Positions 42,002-51,009 of a DNA stretch of 61,426 nt are shown in pieces. Each line of letters begins with the position of its first letter. The first letter of the stretch is position 1. The translations under genes were made by a program, and so were the position numbers. The DNA is from CAZTVF01 sp964616985 (lineage in GTDB: Bacteria; Planctomycetota; Phycisphaerae; SM23-33), in NCBI GenBank assembly GCA_964616985.1, contig CAZTVF010000015.1, positions 1-61,426 of the forward strand. Direction: 5' to 3'. The notes beneath the pieces are model-generated. The model did not search any database, was not told the origin of the DNA, and saw only the letters and a list, made by a program, of their open reading frames with translations.

Positions 42002-42997
42002 CTACGAATCCGTCCGCTTCTCTTTCACCTCGTACTTCTCCAGGAGGCGGGCGAGGTCCTTCTGCCCGGGTTGCAGTTCCAGCGAGGTTCGCCAGCACGC
42101 CAGGGCTTGGGCGCGGAGATCGGTCTTGGTGGGGTCGATGATGAACATGGCCATGCACACCACGCCCAGCCCGCGGTGCGCGGTGCCGCTGGCGGGGTCC
42201 ACCGCGATGGCCTTGGCATAGGCGGCCTTGGCGGGCTCGTACTGCCGCAGGTGGAAGTTGCACGCGCCGATCTGCTCGTAGGCGGCGGCGCAGTTGGGGT
42301 CAAGGCGGATGGCGGCGTCGAACGCGCCGATGGCGGCGTTGTACTTCGCCTGCCGCATGTAGGTCACGCCCAGATTCTGCAGCAACTCGGGCTGGTTGGC
42401 GTCCAGTTCCAGCGAGACCTTGTATTCCTTCACCGCATCGCCGAAGCGATTGAGGCTGTCGTAGATGGTGGCCAGGTTGCCATGGGCCTGCGGGCTCTGG
42501 TCGTTGAGCTTCAGCGCCGCCTGGCAGGACTGCTCGGCCAGGTCATACTTGCCCAGCATGTAGTAGCACGCACTGAGATTGAGCTGCGTGTCGAAGTCCT
42601 TGGGCTCGATGGCCGCCGCCCGCTGGTAGACCCGCACCGCGTCGCGGAGGTACTGCTGCACCTGCTCCGCCGTCTTGGCGGCGCCGGCGAGCACCTGGCA
42701 GGTAATGCCCAGGTTGTAGTGCGGACGGAAGGCGTAGGGGTCGGTCAGGCATGCATTCTCGTAATTCGTCCTAGCGTGATCATAGTCGCCGCGTTTGCGG
42801 AAGATATCGCCGATGGCTGCGTGCGCGACCGACAGCTTGGGGTCATCCTTGATCGCCGCCGTCAGTTCCGTCAAGGCCGCGTCATCCTGCCCCTGCTGGG
42901 CCAGCAGCAGACCGTCGACGTAATGATCCACCGCGCGCTGCTTCGCGCAGCCGCCCGCTACCAGGACAACCAACAATATGGCCGACAACACCCTCAT
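42002..42997 (-). CDS. TPR lipoprotein
   Basis: A 331-residue predicted lipoprotein: SAILLVVLVAGGC is a good signal/lipobox. It is followed by seven to eight tetratricopeptide units (for example AHGNLATIYDSLNRFGDA and LLQNLGVTYMRQAKYNAA). TPR lipoproteins scaffold envelope complexes; partners here are unknown. The start at 42997 puts the lipobox at residue 16. It is divergent from rnpA. Confidence 0.85.
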   Translation of the reverse strand: MRVLSAILLVVLVAGGCAKQRAVDHYVDGLLLAQQGQDDAALTELTAAIKDDPKLSVAHAAIGDIFRKRGDYDHARTNYENACLTDPYAFRPHYNLGITCQVLAGAAKTAEQVQQYLRDAVRVYQRAAAIEPKDFDTQLNLSACYYMLGKYDLAEQSCQAALKLNDQSPQAHGNLATIYDSLNRFGDAVKEYKVSLELDANQPELLQNLGVTYMRQAKYNAAIGAFDAAIRLDPNCAAAYEQIGACNFHLRQYEPAKAAYAKAIAVDPASGTAHRGLGVVCMAMFIIDPTKTDLRAQALACWRTSLELQPGQKDLARLLEKYEVKEKRTDS

Positions 42998-43219
42998 CTG
43001 CACGTCTTCACCATCCTTGACGAATGAATCATCTTGTAAACGAAACGGGGCCACCCGGTCAAGGGCTGCGGGTCGCCGCCCGCGCGGCCGGATGCTCGCC
43101 CCCTGTGACCATGGGGCATGAGCCGATACAATACTAGGACGCCTGGGCTACCGACGAGGAGACAAGATGTTCTCGCCACGCATTCGCCAAGGCTCTTAAC
43201 CGAAAGCAGAGCGGCACCG

Positions 43220-43573
43220 ATGGACATGAAGTCGCCCAAGCATCTTCGACTGACGCGCCGCAGCGACATCAAGCGGATCTTCGAGCAAGGCCGCCGCGCC
43301 GCCGACGCCCGCCTCACGCTGTGGGCCTTGCCCTCGGGCGAGGACTCCGCCGCCGGCGGAAGGCCGCGGATCGGCGTCGCCGTCTCCACGCGCCACGGCA
43401 ACGCCGTTCGCCGCAACCGCATCAAACGCCTCTGCCGCGAGGCCGGCCGCCTGACCCGCGACGACCTCCCCGCCGGCTGGGATTTCATGCTCGTCCCCCG
43501 CGCCGGGGCCGACCTGACCCTGACCGGCCTGAAGGAATCGCTGCGGGCGCTGGGGCGGCGTGTGGTCGGCTGA
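43220..43573 (+). CDS. rnpA: Ribonuclease P protein component
   Basis: A 117-residue basic protein that helps the RNase P RNA mature tRNA 5' ends. The diagnostic motif is RNRIKRLCREAGR, preceded by RRSDIKRIFEQGRRAADARL and followed by DLPAGWDFMLVPRAGA. The ATG at 43220 is preferred over the upstream frame, which has no conserved sequence. rpmH, normally just upstream, is absent: the gene upstream is a divergent TPR lipoprotein. A -10-like TACAAT lies near 43126. Confidence 0.92.
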   Translation: MDMKSPKHLRLTRRSDIKRIFEQGRRAADARLTLWALPSGEDSAAGGRPRIGVAVSTRHGNAVRRNRIKRLCREAGRLTRDDLPAGWDFMLVPRAGADLTLTGLKESLRALGRRVVG

Positions 43574-43992
43574 GAGATTCTTTCACCGCGGAGAACGCGG
43601 AGAACGCAGAGAGAAGAAGAGAAAGGAATTCCACCACAAAGGGCACGAAGAACACAAAGAGAAGAGCTGAAGACATGAGGGAGATGAAGAACTTGGTACA
43701 GAAACTAGTAGTTCACCGCAATCGAGTGAGTGAGTGAGTGAGTGAGTGAGTCCGGCAGCGGCTTGCCGTTCGGCGCTGTAGGAGCCCCAGGGCGTCACCC
43801 GGATTTGACAGCGCCGAACGGCAAGCCGTCGCCAAAGCCTTACTCGCGGATCAAGCGTGAAGGACTGCTCGCCCAGGGCCGGCGCCATCGAACGGCACAT
43901 GATGCCGCCGAACCGCGCGATCGGCCCGGAACGAATCGGCCTCTTCTCTTTGTGCCTCTTTGTGTCCTTTGTGGTGAAGGCTTTTGCGAACG
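43574..43992. repeat. Repeat-filled gap between rnpA and yidD
   Basis: The gap contains a CACCACAAAG element (43631-43660), a GAGT tetranucleotide run of seven units (43724-43751), a GGCTTGCCGTTCGGCGCTGT inverted-repeat element (arms 43760-43779 and 43808-43827), and an inverse CTTTGTG element (43946-43978). No gene is seen. Confidence 0.75.
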
Positions 43993-44235
43993 ATGCATAG
44001 CGTCATGAAACATCTGCGAGCGGCCGCGGCGGCGGGCCTGATCTTCATGGTCCGACTGTACCAGGCGACGCTGTCGCGCTGGCTGGGCGGGCGGTGCCGC
44101 TTCACGCCGAGCTGCAGCGAATACTTCATCGAGGCCGTCCGCAAGCGAGGCCCGCTGATCGGCACCTTCAAGGGCCTGTGGCGAATCCTCCGCTGCAACC
44201 CCCTGTGCAAAGGCGGATATGATCCGGTGGAATGA
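43993..44235 (+). CDS. yidD: Membrane protein insertion efficiency factor YidD
   Basis: An 80-residue YidD protein that assists YidC-dependent membrane insertion. Landmarks are VRLYQATLSRWLGGRCRFTP, SCSEYFIEAVRKRGP, and the ending LRCNPLCKGGYDPV. The start is uncertain: ATG at 43993 or 44005, or TTG at 43984. rnpA is 420 bp upstream across a repeat block; yidC is not in view. Confidence 0.92.
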   Translation: MHSVMKHLRAAAAAGLIFMVRLYQATLSRWLGGRCRFTPSCSEYFIEAVRKRGPLIGTFKGLWRILRCNPLCKGGYDPVE

Positions 44236-44411
44236 TCAGACCTTGCGCGTCTGGCCGACGGCTGATGCGAACGCCGGCGCCAAGGCTACCTTTGCGTTCT
44301 TTGTGACTTTGTGGTGAATTCCTTGCACGCCCTGACTCCCCTCACGTTTTGCCCGCCCTTGATCCGATAGATACTCTGTCGGCGCCTTGCGCGCCGGCGG
44401 AAGGATAAGTT

Positions 44412-44618
44412 ATGGAAGCTCGAGTTATCAGCCTCATCAAGGGCAACAACACCTACGCGTTCCGCTACGCCGTCGGCAGCGAGAGCGACGTCGTCGATGA
44501 GATCCTCCGCCAGGCCGAGGACGAAGATTGCGATCTCGACTGGTTCGATGCGGCGACCCTGAGCCTGCAACTGACGCAGTTCGGCGCCGCTCCCGTCACG
44601 CCCTCAAGAAGACGCTAG
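44412..44618 (+). CDS. Small acidic hypothetical protein
   Basis: A 68-residue protein I do not recognise. It has a mixed alpha/beta pattern with an acidic middle (VVDEILRQAEDEDCDLDWF) and a basic C-terminus. GGAAGGATAAGTT lies before the ATG, so expression is plausible. It sits between yidD and the recombinase gene, flanked by CTTTGTG-type repeats. A role is not evident. Confidence 0.6.
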   Translation: MEARVISLIKGNNTYAFRYAVGSESDVVDEILRQAEDEDCDLDWFDAATLSLQLTQFGAAPVTPSRRR

Positions 44619-44761
44619 GAGTTCACCACAAAGGACACAAAGAACACAAAGAAAAGGCAACGAACGAGATGAACGAATCGCTGTACGGGCGAAGCGGATC
44701 TCTTTGTGCCCTTTGTGCCCTTTGTGGTGAATTCCCCGAGCTTTGGCGGAAAACGAAGATA

Positions 44762-45739
44762 ATGTTCGAGTTGCCCCTCATAGCACGCTTTCTCAACTAC
44801 CTCGACAGTGAGCGAAACTTCTCCGCCCACACGATCCGCTCGTACGGGGCCGACCTCATCCAGTTCTGCCGCTTCCTGGCCGCCTTGACCGATACCACCG
44901 CCCCGGCCGGGCGCATGCTCAAGGCCGATGAACTGCCGCCCGAGGAAGAGCTTTCCGCCGGCACGCTGGAAAAACTGCTGCCGGCGGTGACGCCGATCGA
45001 GATCCGCGCGTACCTGGCCATGATGCGCAACAGCGAGTATTCCAAGAGTTCGATCGCCCGCAAGCTGGCGACGTTGCGGAGTTTCTACAAGTACCTCGCC
45101 CGCTGCGGCGAGATCCCGGCCTCGCCGGTGAGCGTGATCCGCACGCCGCGTCAGGACAAGCACCTGCCCAAGTGCCTGGAGGTCTCGCAGATCACGGCCT
45201 TGATGAATGCCCCCGACACCTCCGAGATGCTCGGCGCCCGCGACCGCGCCATCCTCGAGACGATCTACTCGGCCGGGTTGCGAATCAGCGAACTGGTGTC
45301 GCTGAACATCGAGGACCTGGATGAATTCGCCGAGGCCCTCCGCATCCGCGGCAAGGGCAAGAAGGAGAGGCTGGCGCCCCTGGGCAGCCAGGCCATCGCC
45401 GCGATCCAGCATTACCTCGCCAAGCGCGGGGCCGCCCTGGGGGCCGCGCGCCGCGGGGCCCTGTTCGTGAACAACGACGGCGGCAGGCTCAGCGATCGCT
45501 CAATCCGCCGGCACCTCGACCGCTACCTTGTGATGGCCGGAATCCCGGTGCACGCCAGCCCGCACTCGCTGCGGCACAGCTTCGCGACGCACATGCTCAA
45601 CGCCGGGGCCGACCTCCGCAGCGTGCAGGAAATGCTCGGCCACGAGAGCCTCTCCACCACGCAGATCTACACGCACCTGACCACCACCCGCCTCAAGCAG
45701 GTCTACGACAAGGCCCACCCGATGGCGAAACGGGCGTGA
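44762..45739 (+). CDS. Tyrosine recombinase XerC/XerD
   Basis: A 325-residue site-specific recombinase. The N-terminal SAM-like domain includes ERNFSAHTIRSYGADL. The catalytic residues are visible: Arg in YSAGLRISELVSL, HSLRHSFATHMLNAG (HxxR), His in LGHESLSTTQIY, and the nucleophile Tyr in that segment. The size and composition fit the housekeeping dimer-resolving XerC/D rather than a phage integrase. The start at 44762 has a GAAG upstream; the longer upstream frame runs through repeats. No dif site was identified. Confidence 0.92.
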   Translation: MFELPLIARFLNYLDSERNFSAHTIRSYGADLIQFCRFLAALTDTTAPAGRMLKADELPPEEELSAGTLEKLLPAVTPIEIRAYLAMMRNSEYSKSSIARKLATLRSFYKYLARCGEIPASPVSVIRTPRQDKHLPKCLEVSQITALMNAPDTSEMLGARDRAILETIYSAGLRISELVSLNIEDLDEFAEALRIRGKGKKERLAPLGSQAIAAIQHYLAKRGAALGAARRGALFVNNDGGRLSDRSIRRHLDRYLVMAGIPVHASPHSLRHSFATHMLNAGADLRSVQEMLGHESLSTTQIYTHLTTTRLKQVYDKAHPMAKRA

Positions 45740-45788
45740 ACGCCTGGTAATCCTTCAGGGTCGAATCTGGGAGTATGGTTTTGGCGGC

Positions 45789-45855
45789 GGCTTGCCGTTC
45801 GGCGCTGTAGAAGCCCCAGGGCGCCACCAGATCTGACAGCGCCGAACGGCAAGTC
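45789..45855. repeat. GGCTTGCCGTTCGGCGCTGT inverted-repeat element
   Basis: 20-bp arms GGCTTGCCGTTCGGCGCTGT (45789-45808) and ACAGCGCCGAACGGCAAGTC (45836-45855) flank AGCCCCAGGGCGCCACC-type centre. Copies are at 43760-43827 and 52632-52696. It follows the recombinase gene. Confidence 0.85.
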
Positions 45856-45891
45856 ATCGCCAGACGCACTCACGTATTCGATGGCGAGGAA

Positions 45892-46578
45892 CTAGGAATC
45901 CCGTCGATAGGCTCGCACCCAATCGATATCCATGCTCGTGCCGTCGATGGCGTCAGTGACCATGCCCGGGCAGTTCAGGATGGCGGAGCTGAGGTAGATG
46001 GCGGCCTCGTCGTGGCAGACCTCGTTGGGCAGGCGCCACATCTCCACGCCGTCGAAGTACCAGATCATCTCGCGCGGCGTCCATTCGAAGCCGTAGACAT
46101 GAAACTCGCGACACAGGTCCCTGCCCGCGGCCTTGTGCGTCAGACTCTGGCTCTGGAGTTTGGGGCGGTAGTTGTGGAAGGTCATCGCCACTTCGTTGGG
46201 ATGGTGGCCTTCGTTGATGTCGATCTCGAAGATGCCCCCCTGCTCATCGAGGCGAAACAGCCAGAAGGCGTTGTTCAGACCGGTGGCCGCGGCGTAGCGA
46301 AAACGGGCCTCGAACAGCCCGTACTTCTGCCGATGCCGCGTCCACATGCTGCCGGAAGTCCACTCCTGGCCGCCACGGCTTTCCTTGCGGTTGAGCAGCC
46401 GGCACAGGCCGTCCTGCACGACCACGTTCTCCCGCCAGCGGCTGCAGAGAATGTGGCCGTGCGACTGGTTGTGGAATTCCCATCGGGCGTCGAGGTCCTC
46501 GCCGGGCCCGTCGAACTCATCGTGGAACGCGAGAACCCATCCGGGCTTGTCGATCAAATCGCATGTGGCGCGGCTCAT
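45892..46578 (-). CDS. Glycoside hydrolase family 16
   Basis: A 228-residue GH16 enzyme, probably a beta-1,3- or beta-1,3-1,4-glucanase or related galactanase. The catalytic ExDxxE motif is GIFEIDINEG (Glu118, Asp120, Glu123). The beta-sandwich is supported by LAFHDEFDGPGEDLDARW and EWTSGSMWTRHRQKYGLFEA, with VYGFEWTPREMIWYFDG later. No signal peptide is seen. It may act on internalised oligosaccharide or be exported by other means. Confidence 0.88.
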   Translation of the reverse strand: MSRATCDLIDKPGWVLAFHDEFDGPGEDLDARWEFHNQSHGHILCSRWRENVVVQDGLCRLLNRKESRGGQEWTSGSMWTRHRQKYGLFEARFRYAAATGLNNAFWLFRLDEQGGIFEIDINEGHHPNEVAMTFHNYRPKLQSQSLTHKAAGRDLCREFHVYGFEWTPREMIWYFDGVEMWRLPNEVCHDEAAIYLSSAILNCPGMVTDAIDGTSMDIDWVRAYRRDS

Positions 46579-46591
46579 GGTGACTCCTTCG

Positions 46592-47347
46592 CTACGGGTT
46601 CTTCCGCCCCACCAGGTATTGAAGCGCCACGTCGGCGGGCGGTTTCATCCCCAGGGCCTGGGCGGCGCGGTCCAGCCAGTACAGCAGCCCCAGCCCCTCG
46701 ACGACCCCCTGCACCGGGCCAAAGACGCGGCGGTTGAACAGCACCGCACCTTGCGGCACATAAGCGACCACGTCGACGCCGGCGGCGTTAAGAAGCTGCT
46801 CGAACATCGCGCGGGGGCGGCGCGTCACGTAGCGATGCGGCGTCAGCCGCTCGTTGGGGAAGAGGTCGGAGAGGATGATGTGACCGCCGGGATTAAGCCT
46901 GCCGGCGAGGTTGGCGATCGTCGCAGCCAGCGCCTCGTCGGAATCCAGCAGGAAGACCGCCTCCATGAGGAAGACGAAATCAAACCGCCGCGGCCAGTCC
47001 GGTTCGGGCACGCTCATGTCCGACAGCCGGCCCTCGACGTTGGGCAGGTGGCCGAAATTCTGGCGGACGCGGTCGACGGCCGTCTGCGAGAAGTCGGCCA
47101 CCACGACGCTGGAAGCCCCGTGACGCAGGAAGAAGGGGACGAAGATCCCCGCCCCGCCGGCTGCGTCGTAGACGCTCTTGCCCGTCAGCTGCAGGCCGCT
47201 CGTGCGCAGGCAGCGGGCCAGGGCCGCGTACTTCGCCCGGTAGAACTGCGCGTTGCCCCGCGGCCCGTGGTGGGCCGTGCCCGATGCCCACGCCATCACG
47301 CGGTGGCGGTTCTCCCACGCCTCTTGCTGTCGCAGGTCCGCCGGCAC
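46592..47347 (-). CDS. Class I SAM-dependent methyltransferase
   Basis: A 251-residue methyltransferase. Motif I is SVYDAAGGAGIFVPFFLR, with the acidic motif II after VVVADFSQTAVDRVRQNF and the post-II FVFLMEAVFLLDSDEAL. The substrate is unknown; the C-terminal LLYWLDRAAQALGM could be a lipid or acceptor-binding face. The start GTG at 47347 is two bases past the upstream lipoprotein stop codon, implying coupling. Confidence 0.8.
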   Translation of the reverse strand: MPADLRQQEAWENRHRVMAWASGTAHHGPRGNAQFYRAKYAALARCLRTSGLQLTGKSVYDAAGGAGIFVPFFLRHGASSVVVADFSQTAVDRVRQNFGHLPNVEGRLSDMSVPEPDWPRRFDFVFLMEAVFLLDSDEALAATIANLAGRLNPGGHIILSDLFPNERLTPHRYVTRRPRAMFEQLLNAAGVDVVAYVPQGAVLFNRRVFGPVQGVVEGLGLLYWLDRAAQALGMKPPADVALQYLVGRKNP

Positions 47348-47348
47348 G

Positions 47349-47732
47349 TCAGCGGGAGCCCTGGGTCGCCGGCGGGGCCGTGGCCAGACGCTTCTGCAGA
47401 TCGCTCATCGCCTGCTGAAGCGTCGTGATCTGGCGGTTCGCCTCGACCAGATCCTTCTCCAGCGCCGTGACCTTCGCGGCCTGCTTGTCGTTCTCCGCCT
47501 TCGCACGGTCCAGCTGCGCGCGAAGATCCTGCTCGGCCGCCATGTGCGAAAGGCGGGCCCGCATCACTTCGCCGTTGGCAGCCTCCAGCTTTTCCGTGAG
47601 CATCTGGTTCTCGGCCGCCAGCCGCTGGACCACCCCGCCGTCGGGCTCCTGCGCGTCGCCCGGGGCGGCGGCCTGCGGCGAACACCCGCACGCCACCAAC
47701 AACGCCGCCGTCAGCATCCACACGATTCTCAT
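47349..47732 (-). CDS. Small coiled-coil lipoprotein
   Basis: A 127-residue predicted lipoprotein: MRIVWMLTAALLVACGC has a lipobox-like ending. Residues 35-115 form a continuous charged coiled coil (RLAAENQMLTEKLEAANGEV, then KVTALEKDLVEANRQITTL). GGGAG precedes the ATG. A promoter with TATAAT on the minus strand lies at 47759-47764. It is likely an envelope scaffold or an Lpp-like spacer; the downstream methyltransferase is coupled to it. Confidence 0.75.
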   Translation of the reverse strand: MRIVWMLTAALLVACGCSPQAAAPGDAQEPDGGVVQRLAAENQMLTEKLEAANGEVMRARLSHMAAEQDLRAQLDRAKAENDKQAAKVTALEKDLVEANRQITTLQQAMSDLQKRLATAPPATQGSR

Positions 47733-47758
47733 AGGATTCTCCCACTCATGCGGCCGTT

Positions 47759-47764
47759 ATTATA
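47759..47764 (-). promoter_or_regulatory. Perfect -10 hexamer for the coiled-coil lipoprotein gene
   Basis: On the minus strand this reads TATAAT, 26 nt upstream of the ATG with a GGGAG between. No clear -35 hexamer is visible. The flanking 47733-47946 gap holds no gene. Confidence 0.55.
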
Positions 47765-47946
47765 GCGAAGCCGGTTTCAATAGTATTCGAAGTATATGTC
47801 GCGCCGCGGCACCCGACGCGTGCGGGGTGGCGGCAATTTGCACCGCAGGCATTTTGCTTTACTCGCCGTGATTCGGGCGTTACTTGGTAATGCTTGATCC
47901 TTGCCGTGTCGCTTAGATTGGCTACTGCATCCACAACAGGACGACC

Positions 47947-50900
47947 ATGATTAGACCAACCCCCCTGCTGCTGCTCTCGCTGCTGCTGACTCTGCCCCTG
48001 ATTCCGGCCTCGCGGGCCGACGACGCCAAGCCGCAAGCGGTTGCCGTTCTCCCCGACGCGCCCAGCGTCGCCCCGCCGGGCGTGGCGGCGACGATGCCGT
48101 CGCGGCCGCCCTCGCCCGAGGCGCCGGCCATCTATTCGCACTCCACCGAGGCCGGGCCCGATGAGACGTTCCTGCTGGTGGGCGAGGGGCTGACGGACAA
48201 GCTCACGGCCTGGGGCCCCAGCGACACCGCCGCCGGCGCCGTGGAGTTCACGCCCAAGGTGCAGTTCGCCACCGATCGCTATCTTGCCGCGACGATCCCG
48301 CAAGGCCGCTTCGACGGCGTGACGGTCATCTGGGCCCAGTCGGACAAGGGCTTCTCCCGCCCCATCGTCCTCAACGCGCCGCAGGCATGGTGGCTCACGC
48401 CCGACGTGGTGACCCAGACTGACGAGACTGAGATGGAGATCGAGATCTTCGGCACCAACCTCGCCCGCCGTCCCGACAGCGACCACACGTGGGTGTATGC
48501 CCAGGCCGAGGGCGCCGCCGACGGCAACTGGCTCGCCCTGGGGCCCATCGGCAAGAACCGCGTATGCGTCAAACTGCCATCGGAACTCGCTGCGGGCAAC
48601 TACCACCTGTGGGTGCACAACGGAAGCGGCGGCAAGCTCGGATGGAGCGCCCCGCTGAAGCTTCGCCTGAAGGAGACTCCGGAGGATGAGCTGGCCGAGT
48701 GGACTGTGCAGGACCAGACCGAGGAGGCATTGGTCTCCACGATCCACGACGCGGCCGAGGCTGGCGGCGGCATCGTTTACATCAGCGGCGAGTTCGATCT
48801 CAAGTCCACTCTGAAGGTGCCCGCCAACATACAGCTCGCCTGCGGCGAAGGGGCCGGCGCGGTCCTGCGTTTCACGCAGGCGGACCCCAACGCCTACGCC
48901 GTCGGCGGCGCGATCGGCTGGAAGGTCAGCCCCGGCGGCACGGGCAAGGCCGGCGACGAACTCGAATATGAAATCACCGCCCCCGCCGACGGCAACTACG
49001 TCGTCCACCTTCGCTACGCGTGCGACATGTCCTGGTGGCAGCAGCCGGGCGTGAGCAAATACACCGCCATGATCCTGGACGGCGGCGAGCCCGTCCTGCT
49101 GGACAACCTGCCCAACACCGGCGGCTACGAGTGGTACCTCTGGAGCCGCACGGCCGTGCTGCCCATGACCAAGGGCAAGCACAAGCTCGTCTGGCGGAAC
49201 ATCAGGGGCGGCGGCATCAACGTCGATGCCTTCGCCTTCGCCCTCGACGACGCCTTCAAGCCCTCCGACGCCCCCCTGCCCGTCAGCGGCGACAAGCTCA
49301 TCGTCCTGCAGGCCGAGACGGCCAAGGGCGCCCGCATCCCCGGCCGCCAGCACGTGGCGGTCTGGCTGTGCGGCGATGGGGCGCAGCTCAGCGGCGCGCA
49401 CATCCAGGGCAATGCCCAGATCGACACGGGCGTGCTCATCCGCCACGAGAAGTTCCCGCAATGGATCGAGGGCGCGCGGGTCGAGAGCTGCAAAATCACC
49501 GGCATCGAGGGCAAGCGCAGCAACGAGAACCGCGGCGTCCACTTCGCCTACGCCAGGGGCGCCACGGTGAGCAACAACGAGATCTGCGCCCGCGCGCCGA
49601 TCTTCTTCTCCGGCGCCCGCCAGTGCATCGTCCGCGGCAACAGCCTGATTCCCCAGACGCGTTTCGGCGGCGGGGCCACCGGCGCGATCCTCGGACGCAC
49701 CAACATCCTCAACCAGTGCGTCATCGCCGAGAACACGATCATGAACCCGCCCGGACGCGAGGCGGGCACGCCGACGGTGGAGCGGATGATCTGGGTCTCC
49801 ACCGGCCACGGGTCGGTGAGCGAGAACTACTTCGCCAACAACAGCGCCGCCGAGGGCGTCCGCTTCGGCGGCCTGCCGGGCAGCGACCAGAACGTCGGCG
49901 AGATGATCCTGCTGGAGGCCTGCCAGCGCGTGGCCTATCACGGCCTGATTGAGGGCGCGGACGCCAGCTCGGTGCTGCTGCCCAAGACGATCCCGGCCAC
50001 GCCGGATGCGGAGCTGGGCACCGTGCTGCGGACCGCCCTGGCCCACGACGCCAACGGCAACGAGACGCCCTTCCTGCCGCCCCAGGTTGCCGACGACGAC
50101 GGCATCGGCGAGCCGCCCATCACCGAGTACTTCGTCACGATCCTCGAGGGCGTCGGCGCCGGCCAGACGCGGCGCGCGATCGGCCGCGACGGCAGCCGAA
50201 TCCGGCTGGACCGCCCGTGGGATTGCCCGCCGCAGAAAGGCGGCCGCGTGCTGGTCTGCACGCTGTTCCACCGCAACGTGATCGCGGGCAACACGGTGGA
50301 GAACGGCATGTCGGGCATCCAGCTGTGGTTCTCGTGCATCGAGAACATCGTCGCGGGCAACCGCATCCGCCACCAGCGAGGCGGCGGCATGCCCATGGTG
50401 GCCGCATGCACCACGCTGGCCTCCGGCATGCCCACCATGTGGAACCGCGGCCTGGCCCCGTGTAACTGGAACACCTTCGAGGGCAACCTGACCGAGGACG
50501 TGACCATCGGCGCCTCCATCTCCGCCGACGCCAGCGAGAAACTGCACCCGACGTTCACGCTGGCCATCGGGAACGTGATGCGGCACAACTCGCTGATCGA
50601 CAACCGCCAGGGCGGCATGGTGCTGGGCGGCCGCGGACGCCGGGACGCCAACGAGCCGCCCGGCTCGGCCGGCATCATCGCCGAGTTGAACCTGGTGCGC
50701 AACCCCAACACCGTTGCCTATCGTGTGGCCAGCGGCGCCGACTTCGTGGTGCTGCGGCGGAACCTCGCGTATTTCTGGCAGGTGAGCGACCCCAACGCCC
50801 GGCTCGCCGGCGTGCAGTTCGACGTGCCCCTCACCTTCGCCACGGAGTTCAACCTGGTGGAGAATCGCTCAGGCGTCGAAGGCGTTCGCATCGCGCCCGA

Positions 50901-51009
50901 ACGGCACGTGTACAAGGAACCCAAACCCGAGGCGAAGAAGCCGGCGCCAACGCCGACGCCCGCCCCGAGCCAGAAGGCGACTTCCAAGCCGGCGGCGACG
51001 AAGCCATAG
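47947..51009 (+). CDS. Large exported parallel beta-helix protein with inserted CBM-like module
   Basis: A 1020-residue protein with a signal peptide (LLLLSLLLTLPLIPASRA). An IPT/Ig-like region is suggested at about 60-250. A beta-helix starts near 260 (GGGIVYISGEFDLKSTL) but is interrupted at about 330-435 by a carbohydrate-binding-like beta-sandwich (YEITAPADGNYVVHLRYACD, then LPMTKGKHKLVWRNIRGGG). The helix resumes from about 460 (NNEICARAPIFFSGARQC, later GNTVENGMSGIQLWFSC). The C-terminus is a Lys/Pro/Thr-rich tail. It is probably a polysaccharide lyase or depolymerase; no active-site motif is certain. Confidence 0.75.
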   Translation: MIRPTPLLLLSLLLTLPLIPASRADDAKPQAVAVLPDAPSVAPPGVAATMPSRPPSPEAPAIYSHSTEAGPDETFLLVGEGLTDKLTAWGPSDTAAGAVEFTPKVQFATDRYLAATIPQGRFDGVTVIWAQSDKGFSRPIVLNAPQAWWLTPDVVTQTDETEMEIEIFGTNLARRPDSDHTWVYAQAEGAADGNWLALGPIGKNRVCVKLPSELAAGNYHLWVHNGSGGKLGWSAPLKLRLKETPEDELAEWTVQDQTEEALVSTIHDAAEAGGGIVYISGEFDLKSTLKVPANIQLACGEGAGAVLRFTQADPNAYAVGGAIGWKVSPGGTGKAGDELEYEITAPADGNYVVHLRYACDMSWWQQPGVSKYTAMILDGGEPVLLDNLPNTGGYEWYLWSRTAVLPMTKGKHKLVWRNIRGGGINVDAFAFALDDAFKPSDAPLPVSGDKLIVLQAETAKGARIPGRQHVAVWLCGDGAQLSGAHIQGNAQIDTGVLIRHEKFPQWIEGARVESCKITGIEGKRSNENRGVHFAYARGATVSNNEICARAPIFFSGARQCIVRGNSLIPQTRFGGGATGAILGRTNILNQCVIAENTIMNPPGREAGTPTVERMIWVSTGHGSVSENYFANNSAAEGVRFGGLPGSDQNVGEMILLEACQRVAYHGLIEGADASSVLLPKTIPATPDAELGTVLRTALAHDANGNETPFLPPQVADDDGIGEPPITEYFVTILEGVGAGQTRRAIGRDGSRIRLDRPWDCPPQKGGRVLVCTLFHRNVIAGNTVENGMSGIQLWFSCIENIVAGNRIRHQRGGGMPMVAACTTLASGMPTMWNRGLAPCNWNTFEGNLTEDVTIGASISADASEKLHPTFTLAIGNVMRHNSLIDNRQGGMVLGGRGRRDANEPPGSAGIIAELNLVRNPNTVAYRVASGADFVVLRRNLAYFWQVSDPNARLAGVQFDVPLTFATEFNLVENRSGVEGVRIAPERHVYKEPKPEAKKPAPTPTPAPSQKATSKPAATKP

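Noticed and set aside
43160..43200. Mini open frame before rnpA as rpmH
   Set aside because: It encodes only about ten residues (MFSPRIRQGS) and lacks the Lys/Arg-rich L34 pattern.
47746..50586. 946-codon antisense open frame
   Set aside because: A shadow of the beta-helix gene; compositionally biased and without recognisable motifs.
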